Assembly: GCF_007954275.1 (NCBI RefSeq)
Contig: NZ_VOLT01000008.1
Span: forward strand, 1-64,000
Direction of reading: 5' to 3'
Source of the DNA: Colwellia demingiae
Lineage (GTDB): Bacteria > Pseudomonadota > Gammaproteobacteria > Enterobacterales > Alteromonadaceae
Length of the DNA stretch: 64,000 nt
Part shown: piece by piece, positions 1-7,890 of the stretch
Position numbering within the stretch: position 1 is the first letter of the stretch
Layout of the letters: the number at the start of each line of letters is the position of its first letter
The notes under the pieces: model-generated
Databases searched by the model: none
Seen by the model: the letters and a program-made list of their open reading frames with translations, nothing else
What the model was told of the DNA's origin: nothing
Made by a program: the position numbers and the translations under genes

Positions 1-164
1 AAACCATCAAAGATTCTTCGACCGTCGGCATCGGTGTAGTAATTTCCCTCGGCAGAAACGATGATGCGCGGGTCTTTTTTAAACTCACGGTTGCCGGTAA
101 ATGCCATCCAGTGCGCATCAAGTTGTGCCTGAGTGATACCATGTTTTGTTTGGTTGTTGTTCAT
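1..164 (-). CDS. Omega-amino acid--pyruvate aminotransferase, N-terminal fragment
   Basis: The first 54 codons of a class III, PLP-dependent aminotransferase run off the left edge. The translation starts MNNNQTKHG and contains EFKKDPRIIVSAEGNYYTDA, the N-terminal signature of the beta-alanine/putrescine--pyruvate transaminases, which move an amino group from an omega-amine to pyruvate in the cytoplasm. The lysine that binds PLP lies outside the window. The gene is divergent from a LysR regulator, and a PotF-type binding protein lies beyond that, so putrescine or another polyamine is the likely substrate (inference). The exact substrate cannot be read from this fragment. Confidence 0.8.
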   Translation of the reverse strand, partial: MNNNQTKHGITQAQLDAHWMAFTGNREFKKDPRIIVSAEGNYYTDADGRRIFDG

Positions 165-196
165 TGTTGACCTCAACATAGCTAAGATTAGAATTA

Positions 197-208
197 AGTT
201 GACTCTAT
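197..208 (+). promoter_or_regulatory. Candidate LysR operator half-site (shared 12-mer)
   Basis: AGTTGACTCTAT lies in the divergent promoter region between the aminotransferase and lysR. Its exact reverse complement occurs upstream of the potF-like gene at 1371-1382. A shared 12-mer in the only two upstream regions of this module suggests one regulator, probably the local LysR protein. Binding is inferred. Confidence 0.45.
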
Positions 209-284
209 TATCACCATCCTGTTAGATTCTTAAATACATCTTTTTTTAACAATAGTTATATGATTGGTTACTTATTAGGGTCTA

Positions 285-1205
285 ATGAATAAAATAAAAA
301 ACATATTGCCTCACCGACTTGGTGACTCTCATATTCGGATCTTAAGAATTTTTAAAGCGGTTATTGAATCTGGAGGGTTTGCTGCTGCAGAGGCCGAACT
401 TAATATCAGTCGTCCTGCAATTAGTAACGCCATGTCTGAATTAGAATCGCTATTGAACATGCGGCTGTGTCATCGCGGTAGAACGGGATTTTCTATTACC
501 GAGCAAGGCGAACATGTTTATAATGCAACCTTGCAGCTATTGGGCAGCTTAGATACTTTTAAGTCGCAAATTAACGCCATCAACACCAAGCTGGTTGGAG
601 ATCTAAACATCGGTATTACTGATAACTTGGTCACCAATCCACAAATGCGTATTACCAGATCGCTTAGTACTTTCAAGCACCGTGCACCTGAAGTCATCTT
701 TAATATTCAGATGATGCCGCCCTACGACATTGAAAACGCCGTATTAGAAGGTCAGCTTCATATCGGTGTAGTCCCTGATTTACGTGCTTTATCAGGGTTA
801 AATTACCTTCCCTTATACAAAGAAAAGTCCTTATTGTATTGCAGTGCTCAGCATCCATTATTCAAACAAGATCTTAATACGATTAGTGATTACGCCCTTG
901 AAAAATATGACGCGGTATTGCCTTGTTATCCACAGCCTGCCGAAATTAAACAACAACAGAAAAGATTTAAGGCCTCGGCAACATCTACCGATCGTGAAGG
1001 TATTGCCTTTCTCATTCTTACAGGACGTTTTATCGGTTTCTTACCAACTCACTTTGCTGAACGCTGGGTGGTACAAGATTTGTTACGTGCCATTGAACCT
1101 CACAAGCGTAACTTCTACACTAATTTTTCGGCCATCACTCGAAAGGGCGCTCGTCCCAATTTAATTACTGAAGCTTATTTAGAAGAATTACACAAAACAG
1201 CCTAA
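285..1205 (+). CDS. LysR-family transcriptional regulator
   Basis: A 306-residue LysR-type regulator. An N-terminal winged helix-turn-helix (about residues 18-75, with AELNISRPAISNAMSELE as the recognition region) is followed by a substrate-binding-like effector domain to the C-terminus. The length is normal for the family. The ATG has AGGG a few bases upstream. The gene is transcribed away from the aminotransferase and is followed by a PotF-like gene, so it probably controls polyamine uptake and transamination, with the polyamine or a product as coinducer (inference from position). The shared 12-mer at 197-208 and 1371-1382 supports a common operator. Confidence 0.88.
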   Translation: MNKIKNILPHRLGDSHIRILRIFKAVIESGGFAAAEAELNISRPAISNAMSELESLLNMRLCHRGRTGFSITEQGEHVYNATLQLLGSLDTFKSQINAINTKLVGDLNIGITDNLVTNPQMRITRSLSTFKHRAPEVIFNIQMMPPYDIENAVLEGQLHIGVVPDLRALSGLNYLPLYKEKSLLYCSAQHPLFKQDLNTISDYALEKYDAVLPCYPQPAEIKQQQKRFKASATSTDREGIAFLILTGRFIGFLPTHFAERWVVQDLLRAIEPHKRNFYTNFSAITRKGARPNLITEAYLEELHKTA

Positions 1206-1528
1206 TCAACGTTAATCTCTATAGTTTTAACAACCATCGAGTTGCGAGGTGAGGTGTTTTTTATTTTATTCAATATTACCTTATAAGTAACTAATCGTGT
1301 AACTAACGTTAAAAAAAGTGGTATTTATTAAAAAGGAGAGGGGGTCAATACTCTATCAAAGGGGGTAAGTATAGAGTCAACTGTAAATAACCAAGTAAAC
1401 TAGGCATAGACAAAACACGACTCGATGCCCTCTTGATGTAGCGAATAAAAAACAAACGTGGAATATCTAAACGTTTGATTTTTGTTTCGCTTGTTTAGTT
1501 AATCTGTGATGCAACGAAAGGATAAATA
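1206..1528. promoter_or_regulatory. Upstream region of potF-like gene with candidate operator
   Basis: 323 bp without a gene. ACTCTAT (1350-1356) and ATAGAGT (1371-1377) form an inverted pair with centres 21 bp apart, about two helical turns. The right arm extends to ATAGAGTCAACT, the reverse complement of the motif at 197-208. This spacing suits a dimeric regulator such as LysR. No clear -35/-10 pair stands out. A purine-rich AGGAGAGGGGG run at about 1334-1344 is not near any start codon. Confidence 0.4.
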
Positions 1529-2638
1529 ATGAGACTTTTTAAAAAAGCAACAGTAACAGCAATGGCATTGTTAAGTGCCGGAATATTTGTGAGTAGCGTT
1601 AGTGCTAGTGAGGAACAAGTAGTCAAAATGTATAACTGGTCCGATTATGTTGCCGAAGATACATTGGAAAATTTTAGAAAAGAAACCGGAATTCGGGTCA
1701 TTTACGATGTATTTGATAGTAATGAGGTGCTAGAGGCTAAACTACTCTCAGGACGCTCTGGTTATGATATTGTGGTGCCGTCAAACAGCTTCTTGACCAA
1801 ACAAATTAAAGCGGGTGTCTATAGTAAATTAAGACGTGATAAGTTAACTAACCATAGTAATCTAGACCCTGATTTAATGAGTAAATTGCAAACTGCCGAT
1901 CCAGGTAATGAACATTCGGTTCCTTACTTATGGGGCACTAATGGTATTGGTTATAATGTTGCTCAAGTAAAAGCTGCACTGGGTGATGACGCACCGACTG
2001 ACTCACTAGAACTTATTTTTAATCCTAAATATGCTGAAAAATTGGGGAAGTGTGGTCTTGCAGTACTTGATTCACCAGATGAAATGATTCCACAGGCGTT
2101 GCTGTACTTAGGGCTCAATCCAAATAGCCACAAGGCAAGCGACTATAAAGCCGCGGGTAAATTGTTAGCTTCAATACGTCCTTATATCACTTACTTCCAC
2201 TCTTCACGTTACATCACTGATTTAGCCAATGGCGATATCTGTGTTGCTTATGGATTCTCTGGAGATGTATTTCAGGCTAAAGCCCGTGCAGAAGAAGCTG
2301 GAAATGGCCACATCATTGAATATAAAATTCCTAAAGAAGGAGCGAATCTTTGGTTTGATATGTTAGCTATCCCTAAAGATGCGCCCAACAAAGAAAATGC
2401 TCATAAGTTTGTTAATTACCTACTAAGACCGGACGTCATTGCTGGTATAACTAACTATGTTGCCTATGCAAATGGTAACGTGGCATCGATGAAATTAATC
2501 GACAAAGAGGTTCGTGAAAATCCTGCCATTTATCCTTCTGACGATGTCATTAATAATTTGTATATTCAAGAGGTTCGTCCATTGAAAGCGCAACGTGCTA
2601 TGACCCGCGTTTGGACGTCAGTGAAAACTGGTCGCTAA
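1529..2638 (+). CDS. Periplasmic putrescine/spermidine-binding protein (PotF/PotD family)
   Basis: A 369-residue extracellular solute-binding protein. A Sec signal peptide (residues 1-26, ending VSA before SEEQ) precedes the PotF/PotD opening VKMYNWSDYVAEDTLENF, and the type II periplasmic-binding fold follows at normal length. It would bind putrescine or spermidine in the periplasm and deliver it to an ABC permease. No permease or ATPase genes follow, because the next genes run the other way and are unrelated, so the membrane components must be encoded elsewhere. The gene belongs with the aminotransferase and LysR gene to the left. The start has GAAAGGATAA upstream. A hairpin terminator follows directly. 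Confidence 0.87.
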   Translation: MRLFKKATVTAMALLSAGIFVSSVSASEEQVVKMYNWSDYVAEDTLENFRKETGIRVIYDVFDSNEVLEAKLLSGRSGYDIVVPSNSFLTKQIKAGVYSKLRRDKLTNHSNLDPDLMSKLQTADPGNEHSVPYLWGTNGIGYNVAQVKAALGDDAPTDSLELIFNPKYAEKLGKCGLAVLDSPDEMIPQALLYLGLNPNSHKASDYKAAGKLLASIRPYITYFHSSRYITDLANGDICVAYGFSGDVFQAKARAEEAGNGHIIEYKIPKEGANLWFDMLAIPKDAPNKENAHKFVNYLLRPDVIAGITNYVAYANGNVASMKLIDKEVRENPAIYPSDDVINNLYIQEVRPLKAQRAMTRVWTSVKTGR

Positions 2639-2644
2639 TCATCT

Positions 2645-2675
2645 CAAAGGGCAAGTAATGGCTTGCCCTTATTTA
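2645..2675 (+). terminator. Rho-independent terminator of the potF-like gene
   Basis: Perfect 9-bp stem AAGGGCAAG / CTTGCCCTT with a 6-nt loop, followed by ATTTATT, 8 bp after the stop codon. Confidence 0.8.
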
Positions 2676-2819
2676 TTATAAAAGGTCTCTGTGTGTTAAT
2701 AGGAAAAGGACGATGGAGCAGTTATCTAGCTACCGCTCCGAGTTTCCCTATTGACTGCTGTATTGTCGAACATTAGGTCTATTTTTACTTCAACTCAACT
2801 TTTTGAAACAGCTTTTACA

Positions 2820-3761
2820 TTAAGCTTGTTTAAGGCCTTTTGGCTCAATAAGATGAATATCTTGTTGTGGGAATGGGATAGTGATTTTCTCTTGTTCAAA
2901 TGCTAAGTAAATCGCTTTATAGGCGCTATATTTAGCAGCGTACAAGTTGGTAGTAGGTATCCAAAGTCTAATACCAATGTTAATGGCGCTGTCAGCAAAA
3001 GCATCAATACCGACTTGCATACGGACTTCATCTGTATATATATCAAGCTTGGCTAAAGTTCGTTCAACAAGCGCTATAATCTCGATAGGGTTGTCTTGAT
3101 AAGAAATACCGACAGAGAGTTTCAATAGCGTATCTTTTCTTGAGTTAAGTACCACTTCACCGACAATATGCTTGTTAGGGATAGTGATCTCTGCGGAATC
3201 TTCATTTTGGATGATGGTATAAGCTAATTGTACTTCTTTAACTATGCCCGTAACCCCTTGCACTTCAATGGTATCACCGACAACAAAAGGGCGGATAATG
3301 ATGATATTAAAGCCTGCGGCGTAATTGGCTAATAAACCTTGTAATGCTAAACCTGCACCTAATGAAATGGCACCAAGCGCGGCAATAAATGGCGTAACAC
3401 TAATCCCTATTTTACTCAGCGCCATGATACTTATCATCACCATCACTACCATTCTGGTGGTGCTTGCGATAAAGCGGCTTAAAGTTACATCGAGTTTATG
3501 TTTTTCACACAGACGTAATACTGTTTTAGCTATTTTACCCGCAACATAGAATCCCAATAAAAATATCAGTAAGGCGCCAACCAATTGAAAACTATAGTTG
3601 GTAAAGAAGTCGATAACTATTTTATAAATTGCTGACGCTTGTTCAATTTCATGACGTAATAACTCAGCAGGGAGATCGACAGCTTGCTGTGCTGTATCGG
3701 TAATGGTGTTGCTTAGGTTTTCAGTATTGTCGGTTTTTGGGTCTGTCATAATAATATCCAT
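2820..3761 (-). CDS. Small-conductance mechanosensitive channel, MscS family
   Basis: A 313-residue MscS-type channel that releases solutes through the inner membrane when tension rises on osmotic downshift. Three membrane helices lie between about residues 55 and 165. The third carries the Gly/Ala-rich pore lining GAGLALQGLLANYAAG, followed by the beta domain (RPFVVGDTIEVQGVTGIV) and a C-terminal alpha/beta domain. A second in-frame ATG at 3749 has GGA at better spacing and may be the true start, giving 309 residues. The outer-membrane protein gene lies 36 bp upstream on the same strand, so the two are probably co-transcribed. Confidence 0.9.
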   Translation of the reverse strand: MDIIMTDPKTDNTENLSNTITDTAQQAVDLPAELLRHEIEQASAIYKIVIDFFTNYSFQLVGALLIFLLGFYVAGKIAKTVLRLCEKHKLDVTLSRFIASTTRMVVMVMISIMALSKIGISVTPFIAALGAISLGAGLALQGLLANYAAGFNIIIIRPFVVGDTIEVQGVTGIVKEVQLAYTIIQNEDSAEITIPNKHIVGEVVLNSRKDTLLKLSVGISYQDNPIEIIALVERTLAKLDIYTDEVRMQVGIDAFADSAINIGIRLWIPTTNLYAAKYSAYKAIYLAFEQEKITIPFPQQDIHLIEPKGLKQA

Positions 3762-3797
3762 TGAAATATCGAGGTGTTTAAATCAGCGCTGGAGTCG

Positions 3798-4967
3798 TTA
3801 GAAACGATAACCTAGCTGCATCATAAACTGCTGTCTGTCACTAAAGGCTAAGTTGGTTTCGGCAATAACTGCCCATTCTTCGGTAATGTTCCATTGTGCG
3901 CCAATAAGGTAATTCCACGGTGAACTGGCATGCTGGTCAATCAGTACCGCGACTTTATTACCCGGCGTAGATACCGCTAGTTGTTGTTTGATATCTTGTT
4001 TCATGGCACCAAGCCAAATTTGTCCTTGGAAGGCGGCAATACTACCATTCCAACCTAAACGGGTGGAATAAACCGTTTGTTTAGATTTTTCGATGGCGAT
4101 ATTAATGTCGGCTTCGGTGTAGTTTACATCAAACATTCCAAAAAAATCACCGTAGCCACCAGCAATAGTTGTACCGTAGCCCAATACAGTGCCATGGAAA
4201 TTTAAGGTTGTTGGAATGCCTTCTGCACTCACTAAGCAATGACCTGGTGCAGGCCCTTGAAAAGGTAAGTTAATACTGGTGCAACGTTTATCATTAAGGC
4301 CACTACCAATACCTGCGGCCGCTAACAATAATGTTGGGAGTTCGAGGTCTACATCTAGTTCAAGTTCTGCTTTGCCCTTTGTTTTACCTACTAAGCCGTA
4401 AACATTCCAAAAGGGCAGTATCCACGCGTCAAAACGTAAATTATAAGTCGTGTCAGAGACTTTTAAATTTTTAGCGGTAATTGAATTATCAATAAAGTCA
4501 TTAATTATCTCGCTTTGCTTCCCATCAATTTCTAAGCCAATTTCAGACACCGTGAAAGGTTGTTGTTGCGTTAAACCAACGAGTGAAATGCCAAAAGGTA
4601 ATGGTAATAAATATCCAGCCTCACGAGCTTCTTTACCTAAAAAGGGGAGAAAATCAGACCAGCGATTTCTTGGGGGCAAAGCTATAGGTATTACTAATTC
4701 GTAACCAACACTTGAGACAGGGTTTTGTCTATCATTTACTTGCTGTTTATAACTCTCATTAGCCTTGGCTTCACTGCAGTATTGCGCGCACTGATTTTGC
4801 TGTTGCTCAGAGAGTATGATGGCTGATTCGTTGTTTGACTGTAGCTCTGTGCTACTTTTGTTTGCAGGTTCAGTGTGTTCAGTTGCAGGAGTCTGCTCAT
4901 TACCTTGTGCGGATAAGGTAAGCAAAGAGCAAAATAAAAAACTGATTAACAGTAAATAGTTACCCAT
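3798..4967 (-). CDS. Predicted outer-membrane beta-barrel protein, unknown function
   Basis: 389 residues, family not recognised. A signal peptide (residues 1-22, ending SAQG) precedes a Ser/Thr/Glu/Gln-rich linker to about residue 75. The rest is rich in alternating polar and hydrophobic segments and ends LGYRF, the terminal aromatic of proteins assembled by BamA. Cysteines at about residues 60, 64, 228 and 244 could form disulfides. The gene lies 36 bp upstream of the MscS gene, so a role in envelope or osmotic physiology is possible, but this is only a positional guess. A porin-like or PagP/OmpW-like protein would be an alternative. Confidence 0.6.
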   Translation of the reverse strand: MGNYLLLISFLFCSLLTLSAQGNEQTPATEHTEPANKSSTELQSNNESAIILSEQQQNQCAQYCSEAKANESYKQQVNDRQNPVSSVGYELVIPIALPPRNRWSDFLPFLGKEAREAGYLLPLPFGISLVGLTQQQPFTVSEIGLEIDGKQSEIINDFIDNSITAKNLKVSDTTYNLRFDAWILPFWNVYGLVGKTKGKAELELDVDLELPTLLLAAAGIGSGLNDKRCTSINLPFQGPAPGHCLVSAEGIPTTLNFHGTVLGYGTTIAGGYGDFFGMFDVNYTEADINIAIEKSKQTVYSTRLGWNGSIAAFQGQIWLGAMKQDIKQQLAVSTPGNKVAVLIDQHASSPWNYLIGAQWNITEEWAVIAETNLAFSDRQQFMMQLGYRF

Positions 4968-5084
4968 AAAGGATATTTTCCATAATATGTGTGGTTACTT
5001 GTTTATTTTATACTGTTCTGTCTTCTCATCACAGGTCTAATATATCGGCCAAATTAGTGAGCTGAATAGGGGGTGAATTAATCT

Positions 5085-5750
5085 TTAATCATCATTTAAC
5101 AACTCAGTTAAGCAGGTAACTTGTTCTGTTAATGAAGCAACTTGTTGCTCTAACTCGGTGACTCTTTGTGTGAGTAATGTTTGCTCTGCTGAAGGCGCTA
5201 CTTCAGTCTGAATATTGCTTGCTTGAGAAAAGCTTGTTTCATCAACATCTGATAGTAAATGTATATAGCGGCAATCACGCTTTCCCGGTTCTCGGGCAAG
5301 TTTTCTTACCAATATTTGGCCGTTTAATTCTTGCAGTTCGTCTAAGGTTGTTTCTACTTCGTTAACATCATTAAAATCGGCTAAGCGGTTGGTACGTGTT
5401 CTTAATTCACCGGGCGTTTGAGGACCTCGCAATAGTAATACACAAATAATCGCTCGTTGTTGAGGTGTGAATTGTAAGCTGCCAAATTCGGTATTACAAA
5501 AACGATGAAAGTACTTATTCACTCTACTTGATGCTTTGTGATCAACCATCAGCTGGTTCATTCTAACTAGTTCATCTATAACGTTTTGAACATCCCCTTC
5601 AGAAAGAGACATGACTGGCTCACGACTACTTTTTTGATTACAGCCGATGAGAATACCGTTTGGCGAAAGGGGATATTGCTCAGGTGTGGTGGTTTCTTTT
5701 TCAAGCATTACGCCAATAATGCGGCATTGTTCTGGGGAAAGTGTAATCAT
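5085..5750 (-). CDS. YceH/DUF480 (UPF0502) family protein
   Basis: 221 residues with the typical opening ITLSPEQCRIIGVMLEKE and the motif SPNGILIGCNQKSSREPVM of the DUF480 family. These proteins have two winged-helix domains (about residues 1-85 and 90-175) and may bind DNA, but their role is unknown. The C-terminal 40 residues form a short coiled coil rich in Glu, Gln and Leu, as in E. coli YceH. The gene stands alone between an outer-membrane protein and yicC. ATG is preceded by AAAGGTACCTTCATC, a moderate ribosome-binding site. Confidence 0.88.
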   Translation of the reverse strand: MITLSPEQCRIIGVMLEKETTTPEQYPLSPNGILIGCNQKSSREPVMSLSEGDVQNVIDELVRMNQLMVDHKASSRVNKYFHRFCNTEFGSLQFTPQQRAIICVLLLRGPQTPGELRTRTNRLADFNDVNEVETTLDELQELNGQILVRKLAREPGKRDCRYIHLLSDVDETSFSQASNIQTEVAPSAEQTLLTQRVTELEQQVASLTEQVTCLTELLNDD

Positions 5751-5834
5751 GATGAAGGTACCTTTATGAAATAGCTACTAATGTTATAGCAAGCTATATG
5801 CCTCATTACTATGTTGGTGCGTTTGATTGCTCAC

Positions 5835-5875
5835 AAAAAAGCCATAGTTAAGGAATTACTTAGCTATGGCTTTTT
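5835..5875 (-). terminator. Terminator downstream of yicC (possibly bidirectional)
   Basis: AAAAAGCCATAG-TTAAG pairs with CTTAG-CTATGGCTTTTT around a 6-nt loop, with T runs on both strands. It lies just after the yicC stop. Confidence 0.8.
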
Positions 5876-5898
5876 AATGATTCAAATTCGCTTAGAAA

Positions 5899-6762
5899 TT
5901 ATTCTATATTCGCGATCTGCTCACGCATCTGTTCAATTAATACTTTTAACTCAACGGCGCTTGCCGTGATATCGGTATTAATTGATTTTGAGCCTAAGGT
6001 ATTTGCTTCGCGGTTAAACTCTTGCATCATGAAATCTAAACGACGACCTTGTGCGCCACCTTTTTTTAATATTTTCTTCGTTTCAGTGACATGGCTGTTT
6101 AAACGGTCAAGTTCTTCGGCAACATCCATTTTTTGCGCTAATAACACTAATTCTTGCTCAACACGGCCTGAGTCTAAATCAATTTTAGCATCGGTGAATT
6201 TTTCGATGATGCGATTACGCTGCCATGCAATAACGTCTGGCATATGCGCAGCTACTTTATCGGCTTCGCTAGCTATTGCATCAAGGCGTTGTTCAATCAT
6301 TGCTTTAAGGTTTTCACCTTCACTGGCACGAGCGGCAATAAAGTCTTTTAGCGCTTGGTCAAAAGCAGCGAGTAATTCAGCTTGAATAGCTGACATATCG
6401 CTTTCTGGTGCTTCCATCACACCAGGCCAACGCATTACTTCTAAAGGATTTACTTTGCTGTTTAGTGTTTGTTCATTAATCCAGTTAGCATGCTGAATAA
6501 GTTGCAGTGCTAAATTTTCATTAAGTGCTAATTCGCTTTTATTTGCAGGGTTGGCATTAAAACGTAAGTTACATTCTACTTTTCCGCGATTAAGCTGCTT
6601 ACGGAAACGTTCACGTAAAACAGGCTCTATGCCACGAAATTGCTCTGGCAAACGAAAGTAGGTTTCGAGAAATCTTTGATTTACTGAGCGAATTTCCCAA
6701 ACGGCGTTGCCCCAATCGCCTTTAATTTCAATGCGAGAGAATGCGGTCATGCTGTAGATCAT
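5899..6762 (-). CDS. yicC: YicC family endoribonuclease
   Basis: The start is set at 6762 (MIYSMTAFSR), with AGGA seven bases upstream. A further in-frame ATG eight codons earlier lacks a ribosome-binding site and would add a tail foreign to the family. The 287-residue product has the N-terminal YicC domain (EIRSVNQRFLETYFRLPE) and the C-terminal DUF1732 domain (GGAQGRRLDFMMQEFNREAN). E. coli YicC is an endoribonuclease tied to sRNA turnover. In E. coli it sits next to and divergent from rph; here four minus-strand genes lie between them. Confidence 0.92.
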   Translation of the reverse strand: MIYSMTAFSRIEIKGDWGNAVWEIRSVNQRFLETYFRLPEQFRGIEPVLRERFRKQLNRGKVECNLRFNANPANKSELALNENLALQLIQHANWINEQTLNSKVNPLEVMRWPGVMEAPESDMSAIQAELLAAFDQALKDFIAARASEGENLKAMIEQRLDAIASEADKVAAHMPDVIAWQRNRIIEKFTDAKIDLDSGRVEQELVLLAQKMDVAEELDRLNSHVTETKKILKKGGAQGRRLDFMMQEFNREANTLGSKSINTDITASAVELKVLIEQMREQIANIE

Positions 6763-6874
6763 GTTAAATCCTAATAATAATGTCACTTAATTACTTGAAT
6801 TATGCCTGAGCTTGAAACATCTATCCAGAAATTCAGCGTTAAATGGGCACCCTTATGGTGTCGTTAAGTTATCG

Positions 6875-7804
6875 TTATGGAGTAAATTCCACTTGGCCAA
6901 AGTTAGCTTCAAATTCTGTACACCAAACACTTAGCCCATTAAGATCATCCAAACTTTTATTTTGTGGCAACTTAATAAATATTCTGGCGTTATCGTAGAT
7001 TTTACCATTAAGTTTTTGACCAATTGGGAAAGCATCAACACTGGTATATTCATGGTCTATAGCGCCATAAAAATAGACATCTGGTCCGCCACCATCATAG
7101 CTGAATTGGCTAATCTCTATGGTGCAGTCATCAATAATTGTTGCCTTACCAGAGACATTATGGGCAAAAGTACTGAAGAAACCCGTGTGACCAATTTTTT
7201 CGTGTTCTTTAGTGCAGCTAGAAAGGTTATTTTGACCCAACTCATTGAGTGTTAACTTAAAGTGCTCTATAGCCATTGTTGCGGAAATGAGTTCTTGGTT
7301 AACAGCGCCACTTTTACTAACCAGTTCAGCGACCTGTTGTTCAAAATCACTGGCAGAAAAATCAATAGTCAGATTGGCGGCTAATTGGTGAACCGATTCT
7401 TCTATTTCGATGCCATTACTGGCATCGCCATCAGCATCAAGGCTTTGTAAAAGTCGTAATAAGTTAACCACTTCAATTTGATTGGTATCTTGAGTTTGAT
7501 ATATATCTAACGGTGTTAAATAGAGGTTAGCAACAGTACTGGGAAGCTCAATCCCCCCAATAGAGAAGATGATACTTTCTTTAGCTTGAAACTGAAACTC
7601 ACCAAGTTGGTTGGTTTTTCCGCTTTGACTAGTGGTTTTATACTTGAGTCCAGCAACTACTGAATCAAAAAATTGACCCGTATAGATTGATACTTCAGGA
7701 AGCGCAGGCTCTGGATTTATTGGTGCTTCATTGCTGCTACTATCAGAACCACAAGCGGTTAAACACAGAACTATTGCGCTAGATATCAGTAATTTATAAG
7801 CCAT
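6875..7804 (-). CDS. Predicted lipoprotein, unknown function
   Basis: 309 residues with a lipoprotein signal peptide (lipobox LTAC, Cys18) followed by a Ser/Asn-rich linker. Residues 40-100 (FFDSVVAGLKYKT, then GEFQFQ and FSIGGIELP) match an N-terminal module I associate with surface lipoproteins and adhesins of marine gammaproteobacteria, often described as a carboxypeptidase-regulatory-like beta domain. Residues 124-134 (DADGDASNGIE) resemble a calcium-binding loop. The C-terminal half is unassigned. It is 86 bp downstream of the GMC oxidoreductase gene on the same strand and may be the last gene of that operon. Export to the outer membrane is likely; function is unknown. Confidence 0.65.
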   Translation of the reverse strand: MAYKLLISSAIVLCLTACGSDSSSNEAPINPEPALPEVSIYTGQFFDSVVAGLKYKTTSQSGKTNQLGEFQFQAKESIIFSIGGIELPSTVANLYLTPLDIYQTQDTNQIEVVNLLRLLQSLDADGDASNGIEIEESVHQLAANLTIDFSASDFEQQVAELVSKSGAVNQELISATMAIEHFKLTLNELGQNNLSSCTKEHEKIGHTGFFSTFAHNVSGKATIIDDCTIEISQFSYDGGGPDVYFYGAIDHEYTSVDAFPIGQKLNGKIYDNARIFIKLPQNKSLDDLNGLSVWCTEFEANFGQVEFTP

Positions 7805-7890
7805 ATAAGGTCACCAGTAATAATGTTTTATTTATGATGATCTTATAGTGACAACATATGTTCACAGAAGTATCACAGCCATGTTTTTTA

